Shown piece after piece: positions 34,084-43,494 of a DNA stretch of 64,000 nucleotides. The position numbers were made by a program, and so were the translations under genes. Source of the stretch: Rhodothermales bacterium (GTDB taxonomy: Bacteria; Bacteroidota; Rhodothermia; Rhodothermales; UBA10348). The first letter of the stretch is position 1, and each line of letters opens with the position of its first letter. The stretch is taken from the NCBI GenBank assembly GCA_017643395.1, contig JAEPNP010000001.1:1137806-1201805 (forward strand), written 5' to 3'. The notes beneath the pieces were generated by a model. The model made no database searches and was not told where the DNA came from. It worked only from the letters and a program-made list of their open reading frames with translations.

Positions 34084-37000
34084 CTACCAGCCCGGAACGA
34101 TCTGGAATCCAAAGTGCGCCCCCTTGCCCGGACGCTGCCAGGGCTTGGCGTAAAAAATCTCCAGCACGGTGTATCCGAACAGGTTGAATCGCGTGGTGAC
34201 ACCGGTAGAGAACACGGGCACACGCTCCGCGCTCTCGCGCTCCCACTTCAGCGTCGGCTGATCTTCGGCTGTCCAGGCAAGGCCCGCGTCTGCGAACAGA
34301 GAAATCTCGGTCGGCAGGTACGGGAAGTTGATCAGGCCGAACTGCTCGGTCCCGAAGAACGGTACACGAAGCTCGGCGGAAGCCAGAGCGATTCTGCTCC
34401 CTCGAAGACGGTCAAACTCGGCGCAGGTGCCGTTGTCCGTGACAGTGCACTCCCGGAAGCTGTTGAAGGAGGAGAACGAGTAGCCCCTCAGGAACCCTCT
34501 GCTGTTTGCGTAGCCGAGGTATTCCTGGGTGAACAGGTTGTCGGAGTCTCCATCCAGCTTGGCGCCGTAGTTGCCGACATGCAGCCCTCTGATGGCCAGT
34601 GTCACGGGATTCGCCTGCAGGTACCGGCGATAGTCCACGGTGGCACGAAGGAAGGTTGCCGACCCTACGAAGGGCGAGAGCTCGAATCGAGACCGTCCCC
34701 CTCGCACCGGTGACGTGAAGCCGAAGAACGAGAAGTCATTGACGATGGCGAGTCCGCCAGAACCGAAAAACACCGGATCCGGCTCCTGATCATTGAGCTG
34801 CGTGCGCTCCCGTCGCACTCCGAAGTTCGAGAAGTAGTAGTTGTCTACCTCATAGTCGAACCCGTACCGGGTGAATCCGCCGGAGAACTCCAGACGACGA
34901 GTCTGGGTGAACGGGTAGCTCGCGATACCCTGCACCTGGTCTATGTAGATGCGTTGCTTGAACTGGCTGACCACCTGGGACGGGATATTGGTCTCCGGAT
35001 CCACGGTGAAGCCGACACCGGTTCCAATCAGCAGGATCGGTATGTGGCCCACAAGGCCCCCGTAGTTGAGCCGATTCTCGCGATTCAGGTAGTACGCCTG
35101 TCCACCGACATCCTTGAACGAGCCGTTTGCCTGAGCCACAATGGACAGGTTGTGATTTCCCAGCATGTCTGAGAAGAAGAAGCCGACGCCCCCCACAAGT
35201 CCTGACCCGTAGGGCCCTCCGGCGGTCACCCCGATAGTCGGCGGTGCGACGTAGTCCAGCGTCAGTTTCGCGCCGTACTCGCTGACTTCATAGTCCTGAT
35301 CCGGAGGCAGTCCGGTCAGCGGATCTGCGAGGTAGTTGGCAACCAGACCCTGATTCTGCTCCCGATACGGCGGCAGCACGCCGGCAATAGCACGCGTGTT
35401 TTCATCCGGCACCACATAGGGCTCGCCGACCGTCTCGTCTGCCTCCAGCGCGTGCACGTTGTAGCGATTGTTGCCGAAGACTGAGAACACCATGCGGCCG
35501 CTCTGTCCGGCAACGGTCATCGCGGGTGACATGGTGGTAATGCCACTGACACCCGTCTGCAGGTACGTCAGGCGGCTGATGGTCTGATCCACCAGACCGT
35601 ACCGGTACACGTCCTTGAACCCATCGTGGTCGGATATAAAGAAGATGCTGCGTCCATCCGGCGAGAACTGCGGGTTGGTATGCACGCCGTCAAACACCTT
35701 GACGATGTCGATTTCGCCGGTGTCCACCCGGTACAGGCCGATGCGCTCTTTGGCGTAGTCGAGCGTCGCGAAGTTGGTGCCGTCTTCGCCGCGGTCGGTC
35801 ACGAAGGCGATGGTGCGCGAGTCAGGGGCCCACGCAGGCTGCAGGTCCGAAAAGCGATCATTGGTCAGCTGAGTGACCTGGTCCGTCTCGAGATTGAGCA
35901 GGTACAGGTCACTGATCCCGCCGTCGAGGCCGGAGAAGACAATCGACTGTCCGTCCGGCGACCACGCCGGGTTGGTAATTGCCGAGACTCCATCGACCGA
36001 AATCCTCCGCGTGATGCTGCCGGACCGCCAGTCCAGAATGGAGATTTCGTTGTCGCCCTGCACAAAGGTGACAAACGCAAAGCGTTGTCCGTCCGGCGAC
36101 CAGGATCCTGCCGAATTGATGAACCGGATGGCGTCAAAATGCGAGTTACCGTTGGCGGCCTTCAGCTTCTTGACCACCTCACCGGTTTCGGCGTCGGCAA
36201 TGAACAGGTTGATGTTGAACAGATCACGCTCAGAAAGGAACGCCACGTACTGGCCGTCCGGGGAGACCACCGGCGACACGTTCATGTCTCCGGCGTCGAT
36301 GTCAGAGGCCAGGACCACGCGCCCGACGCTGTCGGCCGGCATGCGGTCTTCCACCAGCGGCAGATAGGCCTCTTTCAGCGAGGAAATCCATTCGTTGGAC
36401 AGAGAGTCCGGCTTGATGCCGAGCGTGTACACGACGGCCGAGTCTACGCCTACGCGACCGCCGAGCTTGAACAGGTTGGCCACGGCAGCATCGCCGTACT
36501 TGCCCCCCACGTATGCCAGAAGGGCCTGTCCGTATCGATACGGGAAGTACTGGTAGCCGCGGCTGAGTTTTTCGATCGTAGGCACATCGTCGCGAATGGC
36601 GGCATCGCGCATCCACATGGCCGTGTGCGGGTCATCCCGCCCCACGGAGAAATACTCGGCCATACCCTCGACAAGCCAGAGTGGCATGAGGCCCAGCGCA
36701 AAGCGCGAACTGTCCGTCCGGTTGAGTGCGATGTCGTACTGAAACGAGTGCACCAGCTCATGGCCCAGGACGTGGTCCGTATCGGCATAGCTGCCCGTGA
36801 GCGGCATAATGACGCGCTCCTTGAGCGCCTCGGTTACGCCCCCCGTTCCCTGGCCCAAACTGCCCTGAATGGCGTTCGTCTGCTGGAAATCCGCATCGTT
36901 CGCATAGAAAATGATGGGCTTGCGTTCGGCGAACTCGCGAAGGAAGGTGCGTGAGTGGCGCTGGTACCAGCGCTCGGCCATACGGGCCGCGTCCTTGACG

Positions 37001-37218
37001 GCGACTTCTTCTTCCGGATAGAAGTAGAACTCAAAGTGGTCGGTACGGAATTTCTGGAAGTCAAAATCGTCGTACTGGACCTTGTTTCGCCCGAAATACT
37101 GGGCGCTGGCCGGCAGGGCAGACAGGAACATGCCGGCGAAAATCACGGTAAAGACGATGAGCCGTCCGGTAGTGGTGTGGTACCGGAATCGGCCCGGTCG
37201 ACGCCTTTCGTCTTGCAT
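34084..37218 (-). CDS. HExxH metalloprotease-TolB propeller-outer-membrane barrel fusion protein
   Basis: A 1044-residue exported protein. A signal peptide (cleavage after SALPASAQ, residue 40) precedes a peptidase-MA-like domain with H153-E154-x2-H157 in HVLGHELVHSF and the further Glu region WLVEGMAEYF (~184-188). From about 300 to 610 are WD40-like TolB blades (SPDGQYVAFLSERD, SPDGQRFAFVTF, SPDGQSIVFSG, APDSRTIAFVTD, SPDGRSIFFISD). From about 660 to 1044 the alternating aromatic pattern, GFFFSDMLGNHNL, LRGYSFSSFNSF, LASAELRVPFFG and the C-terminal FGFQIVPGW resemble the BamA/Omp85-type barrel. The protease and propeller should face the periplasm or the surface. Function unknown. Confidence 0.87.
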   Translation of the reverse strand: MQDERRRPGRFRYHTTTGRLIVFTVIFAGMFLSALPASAQYFGRNKVQYDDFDFQKFRTDHFEFYFYPEEEVAVKDAARMAERWYQRHSRTFLREFAERKPIIFYANDADFQQTNAIQGSLGQGTGGVTEALKERVIMPLTGSYADTDHVLGHELVHSFQYDIALNRTDSSRFALGLMPLWLVEGMAEYFSVGRDDPHTAMWMRDAAIRDDVPTIEKLSRGYQYFPYRYGQALLAYVGGKYGDAAVANLFKLGGRVGVDSAVVYTLGIKPDSLSNEWISSLKEAYLPLVEDRMPADSVGRVVLASDIDAGDMNVSPVVSPDGQYVAFLSERDLFNINLFIADAETGEVVKKLKAANGNSHFDAIRFINSAGSWSPDGQRFAFVTFVQGDNEISILDWRSGSITRRISVDGVSAITNPAWSPDGQSIVFSGLDGGISDLYLLNLETDQVTQLTNDRFSDLQPAWAPDSRTIAFVTDRGEDGTNFATLDYAKERIGLYRVDTGEIDIVKVFDGVHTNPQFSPDGRSIFFISDHDGFKDVYRYGLVDQTISRLTYLQTGVSGITTMSPAMTVAGQSGRMVFSVFGNNRYNVHALEADETVGEPYVVPDENTRAIAGVLPPYREQNQGLVANYLADPLTGLPPDQDYEVSEYGAKLTLDYVAPPTIGVTAGGPYGSGLVGGVGFFFSDMLGNHNLSIVAQANGSFKDVGGQAYYLNRENRLNYGGLVGHIPILLIGTGVGFTVDPETNIPSQVVSQFKQRIYIDQVQGIASYPFTQTRRLEFSGGFTRYGFDYEVDNYYFSNFGVRRERTQLNDQEPDPVFFGSGGLAIVNDFSFFGFTSPVRGGRSRFELSPFVGSATFLRATVDYRRYLQANPVTLAIRGLHVGNYGAKLDGDSDNLFTQEYLGYANSRGFLRGYSFSSFNSFRECTVTDNGTCAEFDRLRGSRIALASAELRVPFFGTEQFGLINFPYLPTEISLFADAGLAWTAEDQPTLKWERESAERVPVFSTGVTTRFNLFGYTVLEIFYAKPWQRPGKGAHFGFQIVPGW

Positions 37219-37500
37219 AGCGGTACGGGTTTGAAATGCCTGCGCGCCAGCGGACCGGCCGGCGGCGACACGCTTTCAATGTAAGACCGGCTCTCAGGAG
37301 TGGGACCGGTGTCGAAAAACAATGCCTGACTGTCACCATAGCAACAAACAGTCCGGACACCGCACCCCGAGCGCCGAGTCGGCACCGGTTTACGGCCAGC
37401 GGAGTCCTTGGGTTGCCGAACGGGATGTAGCATTACCCCGCGCAAGCAGCCCATGTGACGGATCGGGCACCATTCAGGACGCTTTGCGAGGGATCTGTCG

Positions 37501-39327
37501 ATGATTGGGGACACAGGAGCGGACATCCACTCCAGCCGGGGTAGAATCTTTTCGGTTGCCGTGGTGCTGGTGCTCGGCATGTTGATTGGCCGGCTTGCCC
37601 AACTTCAACTGGTCAATGCTTCCGAGTACTCCGGCGAATCGCGCACCAATTCCATGCGCGAGAAGCGCGTACTCGCGGCGAGGGGCACGCTCATGGATCG
37701 CAATGGTGTAGTCCTGGTCGACAACCAGCCGGCCTACGCCATCACGCTGACCCCCATGTACTTCGACTCCACGCGCACGCTGGCGCTGGCAGAAGTTCTG
37801 GAGATGCCTCTCGAAGTCCTGGAGCAGCGCATTGCGGAAGCGCGCGACTTCAGCACCTTCCTGCCATCGCCCATTCTGAACGGCGTCACCTTCGACAGAC
37901 TGGCGCGCATGCTGGAACGCTCAGACGAGTTCCGTGGCGTGTCCTATCACGCCACGCAGAGGCGTCGCTATCCGTCCAGCGTTCGCGCCTCCCACGCACT
38001 GGGCTACGTGCGCGAGATCTCGAGCGAGGACCTGGCGGAATTCGAGGATCTGGGCTACCGGCCGGGAGATCGACTCGGTCAGCGAGGTATCGAGCGTATC
38101 TACGAACAGGAACTACGCGGCCGTATAGGCAGCGAGTTTCGCATGGTGAACGTTCATGGCCAGGACGTGGACGCGTTTCGGGGCGGAGTGGAAGACATTG
38201 ACCCGGTTCCGGGCAGCGACCTGATCCTGACGATTGATGCCGACATGCAGGCGCTCGCCGAAAGCCTGTTCGTAGGCAAGCGGGGCGCGGCTGTAGCTCT
38301 CGATCCGAACAATGGTGAGATCCTGGCGCTGGTATCGAAGCCGGATTTCAGCCTGGACCAGTTCACCCGGCAGATTTCTGCCGAGGGGTGGGCGGCCTTG
38401 AACGCGAGTGTAGAAAAGCCGCTGTTCAACCGGGCCACCATGTCCGGTCAGATGCCGGGTTCCACGTGGAAACCACTTATCGGGCTGATTGCGCTCCAGG
38501 AGGGCGTCATCACGCCGGACGAGTCGTTCTACTGTCCGGGATACCACGAGATGGGTCGTGGAAATTTCTTTCGCTGCATGCACGTGCACGGCTCGATCGC
38601 AGTGGTAGAGGCCATTCAGGAGTCCTGCAATACGTTCTTTTTTGAGATGATGCGGCGGGTAGACGTGAACACGTTTGCCAGCTATGCCAGGTCCTTTGGC
38701 TTCGGCAAACGCATCGATACCGACCTCACCGAGCAGGACCCCGGTCTGATTCCTGATTCCAGCTGGTACAACGAGACGTACGGTCGCTGGACCGTGGGCT
38801 ATCAGATGAACCTGGGCGTGGGGCAGGGCGAACTCAAGGTTACGCCCATACAGCTGGCCCGCTACATGGCCACCGTCGCGAACGGTGGTACCTCGTACGT
38901 CCCACATTTGATCAAGGCCCACGTTGATCCAACGACCGGAGAACATGTCCGTCCGGACATCCCGCCCGGCGAGACCGCGGGCATACGCAGCGACTATGTG
39001 GACCTGGCCCGGGAGGCCATGCGACGGGTCATGACTGCCGGCACCGGCGTGGCCCTGCAGATACCGGGCATTGAGAGCGGTGCCAAAACGGGCACTGCCG
39101 AGAACAGCCGCGGTCGGGACGATTCCGTGTTCATCATGTTCGCCCCGTTCGAAAACCCGCAGATCGCGTTGGCCGTGGCGGTTGAAAACGCCGGCTTCGG
39201 CGGGTCGGCCGCAGGTCCCATCGCCAGTCTGATGGCCGAACAATACCTGACCGGAGAAGTCACCCGGCCCATCCTGGTGAACCGCATGCTGAACCTGAAG
39301 TCGGATCCGCTTCCGGGTACGGACTGA
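37501..39327 (+). CDS. mrdA: Penicillin-binding protein 2 (cell-elongation transpeptidase)
   Basis: A 608-residue class B PBP. One N-terminal membrane helix (VAVVLVLGMLIGRLAQLQLV), a pedestal/dimerisation domain (AARGTLMDRNGVVLVDNQPAYAIT), and a transpeptidase domain with S321-x2-K324, S375-x-N377 and K529-T-G. It cross-links peptidoglycan during rod elongation together with RodA, whose gene overlaps the stop (TGATG). mreBCD are not directly upstream, so the usual elongasome cluster is split. The 282 nt upstream hold no gene; nothing convincing was seen there beyond short GC-rich sequence. Confidence 0.96.
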   Translation: MIGDTGADIHSSRGRIFSVAVVLVLGMLIGRLAQLQLVNASEYSGESRTNSMREKRVLAARGTLMDRNGVVLVDNQPAYAITLTPMYFDSTRTLALAEVLEMPLEVLEQRIAEARDFSTFLPSPILNGVTFDRLARMLERSDEFRGVSYHATQRRRYPSSVRASHALGYVREISSEDLAEFEDLGYRPGDRLGQRGIERIYEQELRGRIGSEFRMVNVHGQDVDAFRGGVEDIDPVPGSDLILTIDADMQALAESLFVGKRGAAVALDPNNGEILALVSKPDFSLDQFTRQISAEGWAALNASVEKPLFNRATMSGQMPGSTWKPLIGLIALQEGVITPDESFYCPGYHEMGRGNFFRCMHVHGSIAVVEAIQESCNTFFFEMMRRVDVNTFASYARSFGFGKRIDTDLTEQDPGLIPDSSWYNETYGRWTVGYQMNLGVGQGELKVTPIQLARYMATVANGGTSYVPHLIKAHVDPTTGEHVRPDIPPGETAGIRSDYVDLAREAMRRVMTAGTGVALQIPGIESGAKTGTAENSRGRDDSVFIMFAPFENPQIALAVAVENAGFGGSAAGPIASLMAEQYLTGEVTRPILVNRMLNLKSDPLPGTD

Positions 39328-40592
39328 TGCGACGGTGGTATCAAACCCTGGATTATCCCACGCTGTTGCTGTGGTTGGCGCTGGTCGGCATCGGCCTCGT
39401 GGCCATCTACAGCACCACGCACGGACCGGCCGCAGAATTCCTGAAAGACTCGGTACGGCAGAACTACTACCGACAGTTCACCTGGCTCGGCATCTGCCTC
39501 GTGATGCTTGGTGTGGCGCTGCTCCTGCCGGTGCGGTTCTATCAGAAGACGGCGTATCTGGCCTATGCGGGCAGCATCCTGCTCCTGGTCGCTGCGCTCC
39601 TGTTCGGACGGGAAATAAACGGAGCCAAGTCCTGGCTGAACTTTGGTCCGGTCGGCCTGCAGGTATCGGAAGTTGCAAAAATCGGCTGTGTGCTCGGGCT
39701 CGCACAGTTGGTGGCGAGTCGGCGGGGAACGCAGAGTGATCTCAGGTTTGCGGCGACCATGACCGCCATGATCCTGTTGCCGGCGGCCCTGGTGGTGCTG
39801 CAGAACGATACCGGCACGGCTCTGGTGTTTATCGGATTGATTCCCGTCATGCTGTTCTGGAGCGGCGTGCCCTACCAGATCCTGTTGCTGCTGCTGGCTC
39901 CGGCCGTGGCAGGCTACCTGTCGGTGGTATCGCTCCAGACGGGAATCGCGTTCAGCGTCGTGTTCGGCGGAATCCTGTGGTGGCGTACCGGAGACCGCAA
40001 GATGGGGCTCCTGGGAGCAGGAGTGTCCGGGTTGTCTGTGGCTCTGGTATCCGTAGCGCTGCTACAGGTGCTCAAGCCGCACCAGGTGGCCCGCATCCTG
40101 AGCTTCACAGACCCCAGTGCCCAGGAGTTCAGGCACGGCGTCGGCTTTCACCTGGTGCAATCGCTCGCTGCGATCGGATCGGGCGGCGTGACCGGCAAGG
40201 GCTTCATGCAGGGCACCCAGACGCAGGGTCGCTACGTGCCTGAGCAGTCCACCGACTTTGTCTTCTCCGTCATCGGGGAGGAATTCGGCTTCGTGGGTTC
40301 GGCGCTGGTGCTGGTGCTGTTCATCCTGCTTCTGGTGCGCATTGTGCGGCTCGGGGCACTCATGAAGCACCCCTTCGGCATGATGGTCGCGGCTGGCGCT
40401 GCCGGCGTCTACCTGATCCACATCGTGATTAACGTCGGCATGGCCACGGCGGTCCTGCCGGTGATCGGGATTCCGCTCCCATTTATTTCCTACGGCGGAT
40501 CAGCGCTACTGGCACACTCCGCGCTCATCGCTGTCGTGCTGTCCCTGCACATGCGCCGGGACGATTTGTCCATCTACGGCTTCTACACGTAG
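39327..40592 (+). CDS. rodA: RodA peptidoglycan glycosyltransferase (SEDS family)
   Basis: A 421-residue SEDS polymerase with about ten transmembrane helices. Landmarks are INGAKSWLNFGPVGLQVSEVAKIG, GFMQGTQTQGRYVPEQSTDFVFSVIGEEFGFVGS with the catalytic-region Asp, and the C-terminal LPFISYGGSALLAHSALIAVVLSLHMRR. It polymerises lipid II glycan strands with its partner PBP2. A TGATG overlap makes the two translationally coupled. Confidence 0.96.
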   Translation: MRRWYQTLDYPTLLLWLALVGIGLVAIYSTTHGPAAEFLKDSVRQNYYRQFTWLGICLVMLGVALLLPVRFYQKTAYLAYAGSILLLVAALLFGREINGAKSWLNFGPVGLQVSEVAKIGCVLGLAQLVASRRGTQSDLRFAATMTAMILLPAALVVLQNDTGTALVFIGLIPVMLFWSGVPYQILLLLLAPAVAGYLSVVSLQTGIAFSVVFGGILWWRTGDRKMGLLGAGVSGLSVALVSVALLQVLKPHQVARILSFTDPSAQEFRHGVGFHLVQSLAAIGSGGVTGKGFMQGTQTQGRYVPEQSTDFVFSVIGEEFGFVGSALVLVLFILLLVRIVRLGALMKHPFGMMVAAGAAGVYLIHIVINVGMATAVLPVIGIPLPFISYGGSALLAHSALIAVVLSLHMRRDDLSIYGFYT

Positions 40593-40705
40593 CGGACACG
40601 CCCTGCCCGCGGCGGGACCAGGCAGGGAGAGACTCGGGCGGCCACCATGGTCTGTGCGTCGCTCCGTCCCGCGATCGATACAGGATTCATTGATGTTGCT
40701 TTGAA

Positions 40706-42292
40706 ATGCGTGCAGTCCAGCGATTCGCACTATTTGTTGTATTGATTCTCGGCGGCCTGTGGGCCGGCTGCTCGGATCCGCCTGTCGGAGAGGTGATCGT
40801 GCAGATTCCGGACCCCATCGAACGTGACCTGGACGAGATCCAGGCTCGGGACACGCTCGTCGTGCTGACGCAGTACAACTCCACATCGTACTTCCTCTAC
40901 AGGGGAGAGCCGATGGGTTTCGAGTTCGAACTCCTGGATTGGTTCGCGAGGGCCAACGACCTGTATCTGCAGCCACTGGTGGTCAGAGACCGGGACAGTC
41001 TGCTGGTCCTCCTCAATCAGGGCGTGGGCGATGTGGTCGCTGCACGCCTGAGCGCCACTGCGGAGGATTCGGTGTGGGTGGGGTTCACCCGTCCGCTCTA
41101 CCGGACCAACCCGGTTGTCGTGCAGAGGGAGGCACCCCTTGAGGAGGCCGACGTGCCGCCCGAACTCAACTCGCTGATAGACAGTGTCGCCGGCGCGGCG
41201 CCCCCCGAAACCGAGCTTCAGGATGCGGCGAGAGGGGCCGTCATCCGACCCGCGGCGCCGGGAGATCCTGTGACTGTGAGGGCGCGGTTGGTCACCCGGC
41301 CGGGGGACCTGGCCGGCAGGGAGGTGCACGTGCTCGAGGGCACACGCATCGAGGACCGGTTGCTGGAACTGAGCGACGGCCTTACCGGCGACATCCACGT
41401 CGTTGAGGTCGATTCGGGTTCCGTGGAGATGCTCATTCGCGAAGTGGCGGAGGAAACCATCAATTTCACGGTGGGGCACGAGAACGTGGCCGAGCTGCAG
41501 GAATCCTACTACTCGAACCTGGTCATCTATCCCACCGTGGACGACCCCTATGAGGTTTCGCTGGCCGTGCGCAGAAACGCGCCCGACCTCTGGCAGGCCC
41601 TCAACGCCTGGATCGAGGAGAACCCCGGTCTTCGCGCCAACCTGTATCGCAAGTACTTCGAGGATCGTCGAGGCTATCGGGAGCGGGTCAGTGATGAGTA
41701 CCTGACCTCCGAGACAGGCGTGCTCAGCCCCTATGACAGCCTGTTCAGGCAGCACGCTCCGATAGTGGGATGGGATTGGCGCCTGTTGGCCTCCCAGGCC
41801 TTTCAGGAGTCGCGATTCGACCCACGCGCCAGGTCCTGGGCCGGTGCCATGGGTCTGCTCCAGCTCATGCCGGCAACGGCGCGCGAGGTGAATGTCGCCG
41901 ACCCGTATGATCCTGTCGAGAATGTGGAGGGTGCAGCGCGATACCTGATCTGGCTGACTTCCGTCTGGGAGGACGAGATCCCCGACCCCGGTGAGCGCCT
42001 GAAGTTCATTCTGGCGTCCTACAACGCAGGAGCCGGACACGTTGGGGACGCTCGACGCCTGGCTAAGAAGTACGGCGGAGATCCCAATGACTGGGAAAGT
42101 GTAGCCTACTGGCTGCTTCGCAAGTCAGAGCGTTCGGTCTATCGCGACCCGGTGGTTCGTTATGGCTTCTGCCGGGGTCTCGAGCCGGTCACCTACGTGG
42201 CCAAGATCCTCGATCGATTCGCGCACTACTCGCAGTTTGTGGACCCGGAGGCGACGCCCTTGATCAGCGATCCCCCGGTCGAGGCGCCCTGA
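40706..42292 (+). CDS. mltF: Membrane-bound lytic murein transglycosylase MltF-like
   Basis: A 528-residue lipoprotein (LILGGLWAGC, lipobox Cys about residue 22). An N-terminal solute-binding (SBP family 3) domain spans about 40-300 (GFEFELLDWFARANDLYLQPL, DVVAARLSATAEDSVWVGFTRPL). The C-terminal SLT domain follows, with catalytic E368 in AFQESRFDPRARSWAGAMGLLQLMPATA and then YNAGAGHVGDARRLAKKYG. It cleaves glycan strands with anhydromuramic product formation. It lies 113 nt after rodA. An unusual insert (about residues 160-200, PPETELQDAARGAVIRPAAPG) interrupts the binding domain. Its 3' end overlaps a convergent gene by 67 nt. Confidence 0.93.
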   Translation: MRAVQRFALFVVLILGGLWAGCSDPPVGEVIVQIPDPIERDLDEIQARDTLVVLTQYNSTSYFLYRGEPMGFEFELLDWFARANDLYLQPLVVRDRDSLLVLLNQGVGDVVAARLSATAEDSVWVGFTRPLYRTNPVVVQREAPLEEADVPPELNSLIDSVAGAAPPETELQDAARGAVIRPAAPGDPVTVRARLVTRPGDLAGREVHVLEGTRIEDRLLELSDGLTGDIHVVEVDSGSVEMLIREVAEETINFTVGHENVAELQESYYSNLVIYPTVDDPYEVSLAVRRNAPDLWQALNAWIEENPGLRANLYRKYFEDRRGYRERVSDEYLTSETGVLSPYDSLFRQHAPIVGWDWRLLASQAFQESRFDPRARSWAGAMGLLQLMPATAREVNVADPYDPVENVEGAARYLIWLTSVWEDEIPDPGERLKFILASYNAGAGHVGDARRLAKKYGGDPNDWESVAYWLLRKSERSVYRDPVVRYGFCRGLEPVTYVAKILDRFAHYSQFVDPEATPLISDPPVEAP

Positions 42293-43152
42293 TCGAGGTC
42301 TTTCAGGATGCTGCGATAGGCATCGATCAGCCGCGCGCGCAGCTGCAGCGAGCGCTGATGGAAATCCTTCTGGTACGCCCGGTAGGTCTCCTTGCCTGAT
42401 GCTGTTTCGAGGGCGATGGGCTCGTAACCAAGCGCCCGAAGGTCGTATGGGCTGGCCCGCATGTCGACGGCACGGATCTCAGCAGCGAGCAGGAACGCGT
42501 CCGCGACAAGCTCCCCGGGGATCAGCGGGTAGCGCTTCATGGCCCATCGGTAGATGTCCATGTTGACATGGAGGCATCCTGGTTGCTCCAGGTGCTGAAC
42601 CGTGTGGGCCTGCGGACGATGCAGATTCAGCGGGACGGCGTCCGGGGTAAAGAAGCGAAAGGCATCATAATGGGTGCACACAACGGGTCCTGCCTGCACG
42701 ACCTCTCGAATCACCTCCATTGACACCCTCAACGGGGTCTGCGTGTGACGCACCTTGCCGGCTTTGTAGACCATGGCCCACTCATGCAGGCCGTGACAGG
42801 CGAGCAGGGGAGGGCGTGCCTGCACGGCCTCCAGCAGGCTGAGAATCCAGCGGGTGGACGAGCGGAGTTTGGCACTCAGCAGGCTCGCACGAAACACCGC
42901 ATCGTCACCGAGTCTGAGGGCATACTGGCGATCGCCGAATTTCCAGGCTCCGCCTTCCAGCCGCACCCCGACTCCGGGAGACCAGGCCAGTAGCGCAGAC
43001 GGCCGGAAGCGGTAGTATTCGAACAGGAAGTCCATTACCGGGTGTTTTTTACCCCGGGAGCGCCGGTCAAGATGGGCCTGAACCGTTGCCTGGAGACGCC
43101 GACGGTGTGTGTCTGCCCGAGCCTGCCACACCTCGGTCTTCAGCGTGTTCAC
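42226..43152 (-). CDS. Conserved protein annotated elsewhere as 3-methyladenine DNA glycosylase-like
   Basis: A 308-residue soluble protein, GTG start at 43152. Its N-terminus (ARADTHRRRLQATVQAHLDRRSRGKKHPVMDFLFEYYRFRP) and the central ACHGLHEWAMVYKAGKVRHTQTPLRV and THYDAFRFFTPDAVPLNLHRP recall a family often labelled 3-methyladenine DNA glycosylase in actinobacterial genomes. No helix-hairpin-helix glycosylase motif is visible, so that label may be historical and should not be trusted. The last 67 nt overlap the mltF 3' end on the other strand. The region 43153-43296 upstream carries no recognised gene. Confidence 0.6.
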   Translation of the reverse strand: MNTLKTEVWQARADTHRRRLQATVQAHLDRRSRGKKHPVMDFLFEYYRFRPSALLAWSPGVGVRLEGGAWKFGDRQYALRLGDDAVFRASLLSAKLRSSTRWILSLLEAVQARPPLLACHGLHEWAMVYKAGKVRHTQTPLRVSMEVIREVVQAGPVVCTHYDAFRFFTPDAVPLNLHRPQAHTVQHLEQPGCLHVNMDIYRWAMKRYPLIPGELVADAFLLAAEIRAVDMRASPYDLRALGYEPIALETASGKETYRAYQKDFHQRSLQLRARLIDAYRSILKDLDQGASTGGSLIKGVASGSTNCE

Positions 43153-43296
43153 AGTGACCGCCGTGGATCCGTCGGTTGCACAGTCCCTTTGGGGCGCCGG
43201 TGCATGGTCGGTATGTCCTGCGGTCTGGTTGATCGGTGCGGATGGCCTGCGTAATGTGCGCCCGCCCCATTCACCCTTTCGCAGAGCCCCCGTTCC

Positions 43297-43494
43297 ATGT
43301 TTGAGAAGTTCACCAGGGCCATCCTCATCACGGCGGTGGCGACGGCCGGGGCGGCATGGGTGTTGTCGGTGCTGCAGGACCGCAAGCAGGGCCCTCGTGG
43401 TCTGCTCGGGCCGGGGGCCGCCGAAGTGGATGCAGACGCGCTACCCGACGAGCAGCGTCGCGCGATGCTGGACGAACTGGAGGCCCAGCTATGA
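43297..43494 (+). CDS. Small single-pass membrane protein
   Basis: A 65-residue protein with one hydrophobic helix (AILITAVATAGAAWVLSVL), then a basic stretch QDRKQGPRGLLG and an acidic tail ALPDEQRRAMLDELEAQL. It resembles short Twin-Arginine/TMEM-like tail proteins but no family was recognised. It is the first gene of a four-gene coupled unit; the ATGA overlap with the DJ-1-like gene supports it being translated. Confidence 0.6.
   Translation: MFEKFTRAILITAVATAGAAWVLSVLQDRKQGPRGLLGPGAAEVDADALPDEQRRAMLDELEAQL

Noticed and set aside
35626-36954. 442-residue plus-strand frame opposite the protease-barrel gene
   Set aside because: Low-complexity shadow of the TolB repeats on the other strand; no motifs.
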